Assembly: GCA_949317995.1 (NCBI GenBank)
Contig: OX439046.1
Span: forward strand, 76,322,786 to 76,386,785
Direction: 5' to 3'
Source: Acholoe squamosa
Taxonomy: Eukaryota > Annelida > Polychaeta > Phyllodocida > Polynoidae
Length of the DNA: 64,000 nt
Positions 35,048 through 47,276 of the stretch are shown one piece after another. Position 1 is the stretch's first letter. Each line of letters begins with the position of its first letter. A program made the position numbers and the translations under genes. The notes beneath the pieces are model-generated. The model worked only from the letters and a program-made list of their open reading frames with translations. It did not search any database and was not told the origin of the DNA.

Positions 35048-35760
35048 TGTGCCACGCTAGCAATGACCCAAATTGAGTTCCGCCAACCATGGCCAGAGAT
35101 TTTTGTGAAGAGCAAGCAGCAGAAATGAATGGCACCTTGAGAATGAGAACCAATACTGCTAGTTCAATTGAAATAAGCCATGCTTCAACATAGTCACATG
35201 TTCATTTCATTTTATTGCTACTCACCAGGTAGATCAATATTTCAGCAAAGTAATATCAAAGCATCATTTTGTAGTGTACATCAGACACAGTAGCTTAAAG
35301 CTGACTCATACAGAATATATATGAATGTCACACTCAGACACACTGCTGTAAGATCTCAAAATCAATTAGTTTGTGTTATATCAGGAAAAGCAACACAGCA
35401 GATTGAGTGTTTGTTTTCACCTTCAGTCTTACCAAAAATGCGCATGACAGTACCACACACAAGGACATGCTCATAGAGAATTCTATTTTTCCTGCTTTAT
35501 GTAACCAGAAATTTCCTTTACTATGTCCTTTTGTTGAGCTGCCCCATGCAGTGTAGCATCCGACTGGTCGCCTTTTGTAGAGGTTGATCCAAGGTTGACT
35601 GTCCACTTCGAAATGCCTGTCCCACGAAAAACACAAAGACTAAGAGACAAGAGGGAGCTCACAAAGCAGGCTTTGAATGATCCCACACAAATTTCAAACA
35701 AATTTGTGTTTTTGTGCCACGCTAACAATGACCCAAATTGAGTTCCGGCCACCATGGCCT
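35048..35760. repeat. 45-bp direct repeats flanking 620 bp
   Basis: TGTGCCACGCTAGCAATGAC continuing through CAAATTGAGTTCC and CCATGGCC at 35048-35093 recurs at 35713-35758 with three differences. The DNA between shows no gene. Either a duplicated segment, or terminal repeats of a short element. Confidence 0.7.
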
Positions 35761-38700
35761 GCTTCGAGCTGCAGCAGTAACCAGATCTGGGTTAAGATCT
35801 CACCTCCCTACAAGGCTGTGTCTTTCAATGCTTGAATCCAATTGGACACTGACACCGAGGGAGTAGCCAATCAGGATCTGCATTACAAAGCAATTCCCTA
35901 AGACACTGAGAGGAAGTTGGTGATTGGAGGATTGTGGCTAGGGGAAGCTTTAAGAGCATTGCGTTGTTCTACCTGGTCACTCTTACGGCACCTGTGTATA
36001 TACTATCAAGAATTTAGGACAAAGTGCTTTAAGCAAAGTACTTTCATCATGTTTCATGATATTATCAAGGATATGGATGAATTGTAAGTTCAGTTATAGA
36101 TTGGAATGTGCAAAATCTACTTCAAATACCTCCATGAATCTCTCATAGAAAAGGCAAGCAGTAATCAGTATTTTATATAAAAATGTTAATATAGTTTTAG
36201 ATTTATTGCTGAAACAGTGCACCAGGGCTACATTCAGGAATCATGGAGCAGAGGGACTACTCTCAACCCACATCTAGACTGTTCCTTTACCTGTCGGGGT
36301 CCCACTGTGCCATTCTAAGAGCGGAGGCTTTCTGTACAATTTCTACATTAAATGTTATAGTTGTAGATTCTAGTCGTACCTGATAACAGTAAGACAGTGA
36401 TGGACCCTGGGGCCACTGTAAGGTTACTGTGACATTTACTAAGTCTGACAGGCCATTTGATTATAAAAATTACTTCAAGCCCAATGCCTTAAAATAACAC
36501 TAATATCAGTCCCAGACTCACCCTCACTGAGTTTAAGTGGAAAACTATTAGATTTGACTCTACATTGTACCCCCTGACCTCTTGATATGAGTTGACCTGG
36601 TAATGGATAACATAAACCCCTGGATGTCTATGGTCAGATGGTGCTGCCCCGTAGGCTAATGTGAATTAATCCCCTGATACTATCCTGTGTCCAAACATCA
36701 ACCCTATGTCATAGCACATGCCATACATCATTTATGATGTCATGGAGTAGACACATCCCTCCTTTCATCCCTTCATATCCAAATCTAGCTATTCAACTCA
36801 AAGGAATCAATTAACCTAAATGCGGCAATGTTTGTTGAGATAATGTCTAAAAAGATCTCAGTTCATTCTAATACTTATTGGATATCTGTATGTCTGCTTC
36901 TTCAGACAATCTTTTTCTTTTTTAAGGCATATTTCGAAATTGCAAAATTCAAGATTGATCAAACCAAGGCAGTTTAAGTGACCTTAAACTGACAGAAGCC
37001 CAAGTTCACCCTCAATACACTAACAGATAATAAGGTTTGGCGACTGAAGCATAAAGATGACCACCATCAAGTCACTCAAGCCCAGGCAATCACATCTAGC
37101 GAGACAGATCTCAGCCAACAATAACACAGCACATGGCTGGGCTTACTGTGGGGTAATCATGCAACCATTGGGCCTGGTCAGGGTAGTGAAAAGTGCTTCT
37201 AGTTAAACCTGTAAGGGAAATACATGCTGCCAGGTTTTGTTTGCACCAGTACAGGGCTGGCATGTATTCCATGTTTCACCAGGTCAGTATAACAAAGCCT
37301 GCATTGAGGCAACAATATAGCAACCTTGGGTGACACTTCCTCATCCCACTTTTAGATTATCCTCCTTTATCTTCCATCTGCACATTTCCTCCATCTTTTT
37401 TATAAGATTCCTATTCTGCACTCACCTCCCTACATGAAAGCCCCAATGCCATGGACGTCTGACCTCCCCAGTACACATTCCATGTATCCTCACCAAACAA
37501 CCTCTTCTCTGTAACCACCAATCTCACCCCTCCCGTACCCTCCCCTATCTACCCCATGTCTACATGTGCTTCCTGCACTGTCAGATGGACAACAGTAGCT
37601 TCTTACACTGCGGAGGAGTCTATTTACATGCAGTACAGCCAGTACATACTATAGAGATAAAAACAGGACAAATCAGTCCAGGATATGACTCTGATATACC
37701 TGTTTCAAATTGCAATGAATCATGTGTACACTCTCGTGACTCGATTTACAGCACAATGCAGTGTATTTTTGGAAAACACTAGGACCTGCTGTTAATACAA
37801 ATCCATAGACCCTACAGTAGATTGCCCTGTACGCAGTACACTGTTATTCACTGCTGATTTACTAAATTGGGCTGAGAGTCTAGAAGTGCTACATTTGACT
37901 ATCAAAACATTCGGTCCCTTTGACTAGAGAGTTTAAAGGTCGTCAGACTAAATGAAACCTAATAGCAAATAGTAGGATTGTAACAGTCTTACAGACATTG
38001 CCATTGGTAATAAAGTAATTCACAGCTCATAATACAGTGTCTCCCAGACATGTCCATGATATGACGACACTGGGGGAGCTTTGTGACAACTCACATGTCA
38101 TCCAATAGCCCTCTGCACATTTTAGCCTTCTGTAATTGACCACTTCCTGTACATTTTTAATCAGTTGGCTTCTGTAGCTGTCTCTGCCTGCTTGACCCGC
38201 TCCCTGTGGAAAGTACTTCTGACTGGGTCCTGGTCTCTTTACCTACATAACAGCAGTATTGATTCAGAAGGAGTCAGGAGGGGGTGCAGGGAGGGTAGGT
38301 GGGTGACTGCTCTACTGGAGAGTGGAGACAGCACAACTTAATTAGTATTCTTGGGGACCACACCCAAGCCTACAGCCATCCTCAATACTTGCCCTCATCT
38401 CACCACCATTACATGCCCCCCTCCCACCACCTACAGCCCCAGTGACCACGTACCTCATTCTCACTGTCCTACATGGTATTAAAGTCCAAACCTTTAAGGA
38501 CTGCATAATGTGTCACATGTAACATTCTAAGGACCCACACTCAGGGCTGCCTGCAGCCTTACCGGCCGCCAACGCTGCCGCACAGCGGGCGGCAACCATC
38601 CCTCAGGAGACCCCCATCTGCTACTAAGCAGCCTTACAATAGTGTCTCTAATACCAGTCTGTACTGGATATGTGGGATGGCTGTATAAGGACTAGACCAC

Positions 38701-38805
38701 AATAGGGGAAGACACACACAGACAGGAATACCAGCCAATTACCTACACTGTTCAAAGGAGGCATCCCTTAACAATCCAGGCCAAGACCACCTCTTCAGGA
38801 CAGAC
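35761..38805. other. No recognisable feature (3 kb)
   Basis: No gene, RNA or repeat family recognised on either strand. Short open frames show no conserved pattern. The GC content rises locally near 38550-38610. Confidence 0.4.
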
Positions 38806-39195
38806 TATTCCCCACTAGGCATAGTTCTGCCCACATAGTGGCCGGAGGCTCTGCCCAACTTTACTCCAGAGGGTAACATACTTTATACATATTTTACCTC
38901 CATATTAGACACTGGAGTCCAGGTGTGGGAACCCACCTAGCAACTTCTGTATGAACACTTGCTATGAACTCTAAGAGCTGGAATGTGAGAACTTTCCATA
39001 AGGAACACCTTCCTTATGGACATAATCATTACCATTGCTATGTGGGGAACACTTGTGTATCGACATTATACTATTAATGCAAACTACTGCCTAAGCTTGA
39101 ATAAACCAGTGATAACTGGAACCTCTATAGAGTTGATCCTTTATAACCACTAGTCATATGAGATCTCTCATATGACACCTTGATCATACACACAT
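38806..39195 (+). mobile_element. Solo or remnant Ty3/gypsy LTR
   Basis: Homologous, in inverse orientation, to the probable 5' LTR at 7050-7460. Shared blocks in order are TAGTGGCC-GAGGCT, CAGAGGGTAA, AGGTGTGGGAACCCACCT, CTTGAATAAACCAGTGATAA and CACTAGTCATATGAGA, ending near CTTGATCATACA. It has an AATAAA signal at 39100. No gag or pol is adjacent, so it is a solo or truncated LTR. The sequence differs from the other copy by numerous substitutions and indels, so it comes from an older insertion or a sister subfamily. Confidence 0.75.
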
Positions 39196-39828
39196 ATCCC
39201 TTGATTGACAAATGCATACCTTTTGTTGTATACTTAAATAAAGGCTTTCTAAAACCAGGTAAGTGCCAGTGATGGGCAATGTTCTCTACCCTTCAGAAAA
39301 AGTATCTGTTTAAAGGGACACCGATGACACATTGGTAGGAAATCAATCAGACACCCCAATCTACTAAATAGTCCTCTAGGCATGCTTAGAATGCCTCAAG
39401 ATATAGTGAGAGTCAGACACAGACGATGCTCACAGACTGCAGAGGGACCTATGGCTGTGATGGCTGCACATTTCACACAAGGATTCCCATGTGGTACCAA
39501 ACCAGACCTGTGCTATCACACAGAAACTGACTGAGGGGAGCGTGACTGACACTTGACTATATATAGAGCAGATCTGGGCCTGTACATTTGGGCATACAGG
39601 TCATACTGAATAATAATGTATGAGGTGTACATGTTTTAAAACCAAATGCTGTACCAAGAAGATTTGGTGTCGATTGTTAAACACAGTATACATACCAATC
39701 TAGTGATGCTGACTTGTATAACAAGCTGCAGACTAAACTAATTGTTCACAAAATACAGGAATGAAAATTGATGACAATGGCCATGCAGCTGATTCAATAA
39801 TTCCTCAGACCCACTGTACAAAACTGGA
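39196..39828. other. No recognisable feature
   Basis: Nothing recognised between the LTR remnant and the minisatellite. Confidence 0.4.
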
Positions 39829-42032
39829 TCATTTATTGTCCAACATGTAGTAGTTCAATAGTTTAGGCACTGTACATAAGTGAACCATTTATTGTCCAAC
39901 ATGAAGTAGGGTAATAGTTTAGGCCTGTACATAAGTGAATTATTTATTGTCCAACACGCAGTAGGGTAATAGTTTAGGCACTGTACATAAGTGAATTATC
40001 TATTGTGCAACACACAGTACGTTAATAGTTTAGGCACTGTACATAAGTGAACTATTTATTGTCCAACATGTAGTACGTTAATAGTTTAGGCACTGTACAT
40101 AAGGGAATCATTTATTGTCCAACACGCAGTACGTTAATAGTTTAGGCACTGTACATAAGTGAACCATTTATTGTCCAACACGCAGTAGGGTAATAGTTTA
40201 GGCACTGTACATAAGTGAATCATTTATTGTCCAACACGCAGTAGGGTAATAGTCTAGGCCTGTACATAAGTGAATCATTTATTGTCCAACATGTAGTAGT
40301 TCAATAGTTTAGGCACTGTACATAAGGGAATCATTTATTGTCCAACACGCAGTAAGTTAATAGTTTAGGCACTGTACATAAGGGAATCATTTATTGTCCA
40401 ACATGTAGTACGTTAATAGTTTAGGCACTGTACATAAGGTAATCATTTATTGTCCAACATGCAGTAGGTTAATAGTTTAGGCACTGTACATAAGTGAATT
40501 ATTTATTGTCCAACATGCAGTAGATTAATAGTTTAGGCACTGTACATAAGGGAATCATTTATTGTCTAACATCTGTAGATTAATAGTTTAGGCCTGTACA
40601 TAAGTGAATTATTTATTGTCCAACATGCAGTAGGTTAATAGTTTAGGCACTGTACATAAGGGAATCATTTATTGTCCAACATCTGTAGGTTAATAGTTTA
40701 GGCACTGTACATAAGGGAATCATTTATTGTCCAACATGCAGTAGATAAATAGTTTAGGCACTGTACATAAGGGAATCATTTATTGTCCAACATCTGTAGG
40801 TTAATAGTTTAGGCACTGTACATAAGTGAATTATTTATTGTCCAACATGCAGTAGATTAATAGTTTAGGCCTGTACATAAGTGAATTATTTATTGTCCAA
40901 CATGCAGTAGGGTAATAGTTTAGGCCTGTACATAAGTGAATTATTTATTGTCCAACACGTAGTAGGTTTATAGTTTAGGCACTGTACATAAGGGAATCAT
41001 TTATTGTCCAACATCTGTAGATTAATAGTTTAGGCACTGTACATAAGGGAATCATTTATTGTCCAACATGCAGTAGATTAATAGTTTAGGCACTGTACAT
41101 AAGGGAATCATTTATTGTCCAACATGCAGTAGGGTAATAGTTTAGGCCTGTACATAAGTGAATCATTTATTGTCCAACATGCAGTAGATTAATAGTTTAG
41201 GCACTGTACATAAGTGAACCATTTATTGTCCAACATCTGTACGTTAATAGTTTAGGCACTGTACATAAGTGAACCATTTATTGTCCAACATGCAGTTGGG
41301 TAATAGTTTAGGCACTGTACATAAGGGAATCATTTATTGTCCAACATCTGTACGTTAATAGTTTAGGCACTGTACATAAGTGAATTATTTATTGTCCAAC
41401 ATGCAGTAGGTTAATAGTTTAGGTGGTGTACATAAGGGAATCATTTATTGTCCAACACGCAGTAGGTTAATAGTTTAGGCAGTGTACATAAATGAATCAT
41501 TTATTGTCCAACATCTGTAGGTTAATAGTTTAGGCACTGTACATAAGTGAACCATTTATTGTCCAACACACAGTAGATTAATAGTTTAGGCACTGTACAT
41601 AAGGGAATCATTTATTGTCCAACATCTGTACGTTAATAGTTTAGGCACTGTACATAAGTGAACCATTTATTGTCCAACATGCAGTTGGGTAATAGTTTAG
41701 GCACTGTACATAAGGGAATCATTTATTGTCCAACATCTGTACGTTAATAGTTTAGGCACTGTACATAAGTGAATTATTTATTGTCCAACATGCAGTAGGG
41801 TAATAGTTTAAGTTCTGTACATAAATGAATCATTTATTGTCCAACATCTGTAGGTTAATAGTTTAGGCGCTGTACATAAGTGAACCATTTATTGTCCAAC
41901 ATCTGTAGGTTAATAGTTTAGGCACTGTACATAAGTGAATTATTTATTGTCCAACATCTGTAGGTTTATAGTTTAGGCACAGTACATAAGTGAATAATTT
42001 ATTGTCGAACATGAAGTAGCTTAATACTTTAG
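39829..42032. repeat. 56-57-bp minisatellite, about 39 copies
   Basis: The unit runs ATTTATTGTCCAACATGCAG, TAGGTTAATAGTTTAGGCAC, TGTACATAAGTGAATC. Shorter variants read CATCTGTAGGTT instead of CATGCAGTAGGTT, or drop AC from GGCACTGTAC. Terminal units are degraded (39829 and 42000). A block of seven units is itself duplicated at an offset of 389 bp (compare 41291 with 41680). Confidence 0.97.
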
Positions 42033-42224
42033 GCCTTTCAGTTGTAGTAAAAGCACATAGACAAATCCTTTATTAATGACTGTAAGTAGTACTAGGGATG
42101 ACATTTAGCTTCAGATCTTTATTGATTTACATGGCTTTTGTTTTTGTAAAAATACATTGGCCTTTTCTAATATGCTTTAAATATCATCCATGGATTATAA
42201 GTATCTCCTCAGGTAAATCTAAAT

Positions 42225-42416
42225 TACATAATTACATCTTGCCTGATGAAGAGTCATAAATGACTCGAAACGTTGCACCATAAGATCAGCAACAACATAA
42301 CACCAAAATGTAACATCAATTATCATACTCATCAAATGTCTAAAAAATAAACTGTTATTAATATGAAACTGACTGTGTTTGGTTTTGTGTGATATTCTTA
42401 TCTCTACATAATTACA
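42225..42416 (+). mobile_element. Short ribozyme-bearing retroelement with 12-bp target-site duplication
   Basis: TACATAATTACA occurs at 42225-42236 and again at 42405-42416, flanking about 168 bp. The inserted sequence opens with a hammerhead-ribozyme fold and has no coding capacity. Penelope-like elements carry such minimal hammerheads in their terminal repeats, so this is probably a non-autonomous or severely truncated member of that class. The flanking repeat supports a single insertion event. Confidence 0.75.
42236..42286 (+). ncRNA. Hammerhead ribozyme motif (minimal type I, Penelope-like)
   Basis: The conserved core is CTGATGA (42243-42249) and GAAA (42267-42270). Stem II is a perfect six-pair GAGTCA/TGACTC closed by TAAA; one extra A precedes it. 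Stem I is GC (42241-42242) with GC (42275-42276), plus ATCTT (42236-42240) with AAGAT (42282-42286) across a bulge. Stem III is just the self-complementary ACGT (42270-42273), too short for a monomer but able to pair between two RNAs. The predicted cut follows T42274. Minimal hammerheads with palindromic stem III have been described for metazoan Penelope-like elements and are thought to act as dimers. Activity is not shown. Confidence 0.8.
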
Positions 42417-43789
42417 AGACTAGTGATGTATTATACATCAAGAGAAAATGACCTAAATTGCAATTACATGATCAGTAACGGACAAACAGGATACTGGGTT
42501 AATTTCAGGGTAAAACTGAATGGCCGCAAATACTTTATTTACCTTCCTCATTTAACCATTTAAACATTTCTTCAAATCTATGACAAAAGATGAGATCATC
42601 TCCAGGTAGGTTTCTTAATGTTGACCCTTAGGAACCTATCTATGAAGATCTTAGTGTTTTATAATCAATAGCCACATGTACATAGTTCTGTATGATACAT
42701 TTGACTTCAATTTCCTTCCCATGAGTCCAAGTTAGATCACCTCCCCCTAACAAATAGAGTTGTAGATAAAATTGGTTCCTCCTCTGGTCGGTTGTAATCA
42801 TCTAACCCTATATGGTTAACACATGGCAGTAATGGACCAGGAACACTGAGCATGAAACAAGTGGCAAATACTGCATTTAAGTATCATGCTGACCCTAAGG
42901 ATTGATGCACTCCAAAGTACACAGCATGATGCCCCAAAGATGCCACCTTGTAGTGCATCATACTGGCCATGTGGAAGTTAGGCCATGTGTGCACCAGAGG
43001 TTCAGGTCATGCTCACTCGAACATTGAGATTGTGAGTATTGTACATAGATCATTCTAAAATATATTTGCTGTCAATATGGAAATGTAACAGAGAAGGCAT
43101 AGAAAAAACGTACAGATTAACCAGAATTTCTATCACACTTTCTCTAATGTCTAGGACAATGCATGCATTAAATGTTTGAAATTCAGTTGAAGTAGCAGCA
43201 CACCCTCTTCCATCTAAACCTTTCACATAGATCTTGAAACATTTCCAACAGCAAACCTCTAGATCTACTCAAGTGGGAAATGCATTTTTGTGTTTTTATA
43301 AACATCCTTCAACGGGTGCCTGTCTGTTCTCTTGGAATGCCTCATTCCCATGATGCCTTGCAGATCAGGAAGTAAAACAAAGATTTTCAGAGAGAGGCTC
43401 CTGACATGTAGGAGAGGAAGGACACTGAGAACACTGGGCTGATAACAGCACAACCTTGGTGGCTTAAGTGAACATTGATGAAACCAGGCTTTAGGCACAC
43501 AACCAACGGACAGATTAAAAAGTAATTTATTTTTGATATTGTGGCAGGACCCAGTGACCTTTCTTTTAATCTTTTAAGATGGCTGCTTCCATTCTACATC
43601 CCCCTATACCTCTATGTATAACTTGTGGGATGTGCCTGCCTGTGTTTTGGTGAGGAGGTACTGCCATGGTAACAGAAAAAAGGAAAAACTTGTGAAGAGG
43701 TACGCCTCAATATGGGTAGGCTGTAATATGGGATAGGAAATCTGCTGAACTACTAGGTTCATTTAAATAATGCTATAGAGCAGACCAAC
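42417..43789. other. No recognisable feature
   Basis: No gene or repeat family recognised. Confidence 0.4.
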
Positions 43790-45790
43790 TTTTATTGATT
43801 TTTCAAAGGAAAGTCACAAATGAAACAGTACAATAACTTCATAGATCTTGACAAATGTCAATATGAACACAATCAGGAGATGGAAAAATATGGACTGGCC
43901 ATATTCACTCAATAGGTTATTAACATAGAAAGTACAGACAAACAAACTCAAAACAAAAAGAGAAAGAAAGTAAATAATATGTCATACATAGAGATTTGTG
44001 TCTCTACACGTTATTTCAGTACATCATAATTACAGCTAGATACACCTTGTTTTGAGTTCAAATAAGTGATAACTAGAGTATATGGGAACATCCACAATAT
44101 CAATATAGATGTAAACATGAAAAAGGATATGAATGTGAGTATGAATATGAATATGAAGCGGCGCGGTTTCTACACCTGCTTCTCATTGTCAATTATAACC
44201 CAATTTCAGGTTCAACCTTATATTTTCTATCCTCATCACACCCTCCTTGAATTTTACTTTTGTCGTAGCTTTCTGACTCTCCTCAGGTAGAGCATTCCAG
44301 AGAGCCACCCCTCTGTACATTGGCGATCTTTTATAGTGTCTAGTAATAACAAAAGTTCAAAAACAATATTCTTTTGAAACCTTGTATTATAAGATTGTGG
44401 TCTATTTAACACAGTCTTTGATTTATTATACATTAAGCATAATAATAGCATGTCAAATCTTTTGTCTAACACTGGGACCTTACAACTTTCATGCAACTCC
44501 TTCACACTATACCGTCTAATATTGAATTTCAGACAGATTCTAAGAGCTCTATTTTGCAGTCATTGTAATGCCGCAAGACCATCCTCATTGCAACTGGTAC
44601 TTATAAATGAACAATATTCTATAATTGGTCTGATTGTACAACAGTATATCTTTACACTTTGCTCTTGTGTTAAAAACTTTCTTAACTTAGCAAACCTAAA
44701 TAGTTTATATTTCTTTTAATAATTTTAATCTGTTTATCAAAACTAAGTTAACTGTCAATATGTACACCTAGATATGGAAAGAAGGTGACAGTTTGCAGAG
44801 TGCTGCCATTGAAGTCCAGACATCTTTTTAATTTATGAGCACTACAAAACCACATAAATTTTGTTTTAGTTTTAGGATTTACTGTTAGTCTGTTTTTTCG
44901 ATAACCCAACGCTTAAAGTTAATTACATCTTCATTCAAATTCTCATTAACCAAGTCCACATCTTTGTTAGAACTATAAATTACAATGTCATCAGCATACA
45001 GTTTAATCTTGCATTTTTTTAGACCTTAACAACATCTTCAATATATAGGACAAACAACAGGGGACCTAAAACTGATCCTTGAGGGACACCGTAATCAATA
45101 TCTTGGTTTGAGGACAATTTATTACCATAGCTAGTTTGTTGTTTTCTATTTTCCAGGTAACTTTTAAACCATAGAAAACTAGATTTACTCAAACCAAGTT
45201 TACTGAGTTTAATTAGCAATTTTGAATGTAATACACTGTCAAATGCTTTAGTGAAGTCTATAAATAGGGCCCCTGTTATCAGACCATTGTTTCTACATTC
45301 ATAAAGCTCATTAACAAAGTCAAAAGTGGCATCACCAGTAGTACCAATTTTTTACCATTGCTAAGTCTCCATCCTTAGGTAATGGTCTTACAACTGCCAT
45401 TGCCCAACATTTTGGAAAAATTCCCCTGTCCAGACTAACTTGTATCAGATGAGTGAATTGATTTATCAACAACAATAATGCACAATGTAGTATATCTCCC
45501 CTTATTCCGTCTATGCCTGATGACTTATTTTTGTCAATTTCCTTTATAGCAAAATGGATATCCCACTTATTAACCTTAATATTCTGATCTAAAAGGTTTT
45601 CATTTGCCAATAGTTCATCTATATCCAGATTATTATCCACAAGATATTGATTAGGTCCAACAGCAGCAACATGCAGATCCTTACCAATATTACAAAAATA
45701 GTCATTTACATATTCACATACATCATTAGAGGTTACATCTGCACCAGTTATGTGATGTCCCATGTCTGGATACACAATAGAATTCGAAGT
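43790..45790 (-). mobile_element. Non-LTR retrotransposon (LINE) fragment, 5'-truncated
   Basis: The minus strand carries reverse-transcriptase blocks with stops and frameshifts (detailed in the pseudogene entry). Below about 44250 the sequence is AT-rich without coding signals and is taken as the 3' untranslated part, including an imperfect TATGAA repeat near 44120-44155. No endonuclease domain is present upstream, fitting the usual 5' truncation. Both borders are approximate, and no target-site duplication was identified. Confidence 0.75.
44254..45775 (-). pseudogene. LINE reverse transcriptase, frameshifted
   Basis: From the N-terminus: FAIKEIDKNKSSGIDGI and CWAMAVVRPLPKDGD (about 45775-45340); after a frame change, ALFIDFTKAFDSVLHSKLL near 45275-45215; YGVPQGSVLGPLLFVLYIED (about 45100-45035); the catalytic YADD at 44999-44988 followed by IVIYSSNKDVD; and a C-terminal region with IKIYCCTIRPI-like sequence and RFDMLLLCLMYNKSK (44254-44505). 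The DFxKAFD, GVPQGSVLGP and YADD motifs define a non-LTR retrotransposon RT of the Jockey/CR1-like type. A seven-base A run (45020-45014 on the minus strand) coincides with the frameshift just before YADD. The clade cannot be settled without alignment. Confidence 0.85.
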
Positions 45791-46405
45791 GCTTTTATTG
45801 CAGTATTAAGGCCAAAATGAATGAAGGATACAGTAAAAAAAACTTTCACCTTTGAATTTTGCCATCAGTGTATCCCACTATGTATCAATTTCCCACAGCA
45901 GAAAAGGTAGAAGTAATAGTAATACACAGATAAAGGATTTTAGCCTTCGGACTTTATACTTCCATGATGGATGCCCTTCGACGACCATCCCTATCGATTA
46001 ACCTACTAAAATCCTGTTAATGTCATGGCAAATACAAAGCGACTCGGACCGTTTACCCAAAAAGGCATCTTTGTAACCTGCATGTCATTTTCAGCTATTG
46101 ACATCAAATGTTCAAAAATTGAAATGGAAAAACACACACAAACACTCTGTTATCATCTTGATGCTTTTGCTGCAGGAGTTCTGCGTTCTCATCAACTAAC
46201 ATTTCCTGCTGAATTTCTCTATAGGTGGCACTATTTGGCTTGACTGCCCCCTGGGGCACCTTCAGGGTGTGAGTAGGGAGTTGGGTGATGGTGTCCACAT
46301 GAAGTATTTACCCTATAGATTACTCCCCTAGGCACTCTTCTTGTCACCCAGTCCCCTCTCACCCTACACTGACCATCACACCCCCTGCTCCAGGCTACCA
46401 ACTAA
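45791..46405. other. No recognisable feature
   Basis: Nothing recognised between the LINE fragment and the foldback element. Confidence 0.4.
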
Positions 46406-46634
46406 ACTACACCAAGAAAATATTCTTACTCACATGAGTGTAGTCGCCAAAATGAGTATTGTTTGAGACTCAGCCTGATCCTTGAATGATACTCAGGCAG
46501 ATCCTGGGGTGATACTCTGGCTTTGCCTGAGTATCATTGAAGGATCAAGCTGAGTCTCAAACAATACTCATTTTGGCGACATTGCCTGAGACTGGATCTA
46601 GACTCATGTGAGTAAGAATATTTTCCCAGTGTAG
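46406..46634. mobile_element. Foldback/MITE, 229 bp
   Basis: Nearly the whole segment is an inverted repeat. The left arm includes AATATTCTTACTCACATGAG, TCGCCAAAATGAGTATTG, TTTGAGACTCAGC and GATCCTTGAATGATACTCAG; each recurs as its reverse complement in the right arm. The outer ends ACACCAAGAAAATA and TATTTTCCCAGTGT also pair imperfectly. It is non-coding. Target-site duplication and superfamily are not resolved. Confidence 0.88.
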
Positions 46635-47276
46635 GGCTCAGGGTAAATAACATCACATTTATTCCCAATAAAATGGCTTGGTACTATCACTTCATCTAAT
46701 ACAGTATTTTAAATTCAATATCAACATTTAGTTTTGCCTCTTTTATGTTGTGTTTTATCGTTCTGAGTATGTTGGCTTCTTGGAGATGGGCAGGATATAT
46801 GAGATATAGGTTTGTAACCTTATTGAGAGGTGCATTCTGGCAGTTGTATATATCTTTACTTTGAGCATAGTTGTGAAAGGGCACATAAACTCAGGATTTA
46901 TGAATGGTATCCAATCAGGGTTATGGAATATGATGATAGCCTCCGTGTGGGTAGTCTAACCTTGTAGGCCTAACTCATAATTCTATACCCCGACACTAAA
47001 GTCCTCACTTAGGATGCCATACAGGGGGTTCTACTGCTGAAAGTTATACCACTATGTGCCTCAACCAGTAGGGGCTAAGGAGCCAAACAAGTATGGGAGA
47101 TTAGGGTGTAAATTTTGGGTCATTGTCTATAGGTCTATCCTGGAACAGTGTGGGGCGCGCATCCCCCACATTGCCCATGACTGTGCTGCCACTGTTACAA
47201 CCCCTCTCTATAGACACTAACTATTACTATCAGGGGAATTTGGGCTTCTCTGTTGCTTATACACCTGGTTTAAAGT
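46635..47276. other. No recognisable feature
   Basis: Nothing recognised. Confidence 0.4.

Noticed and set aside
39829..42032. Regularly spaced repeats that might suggest a CRISPR array
   Set aside because: Units are directly tandem, without unique spacers, in a eukaryotic context with no cas genes; it is a minisatellite.
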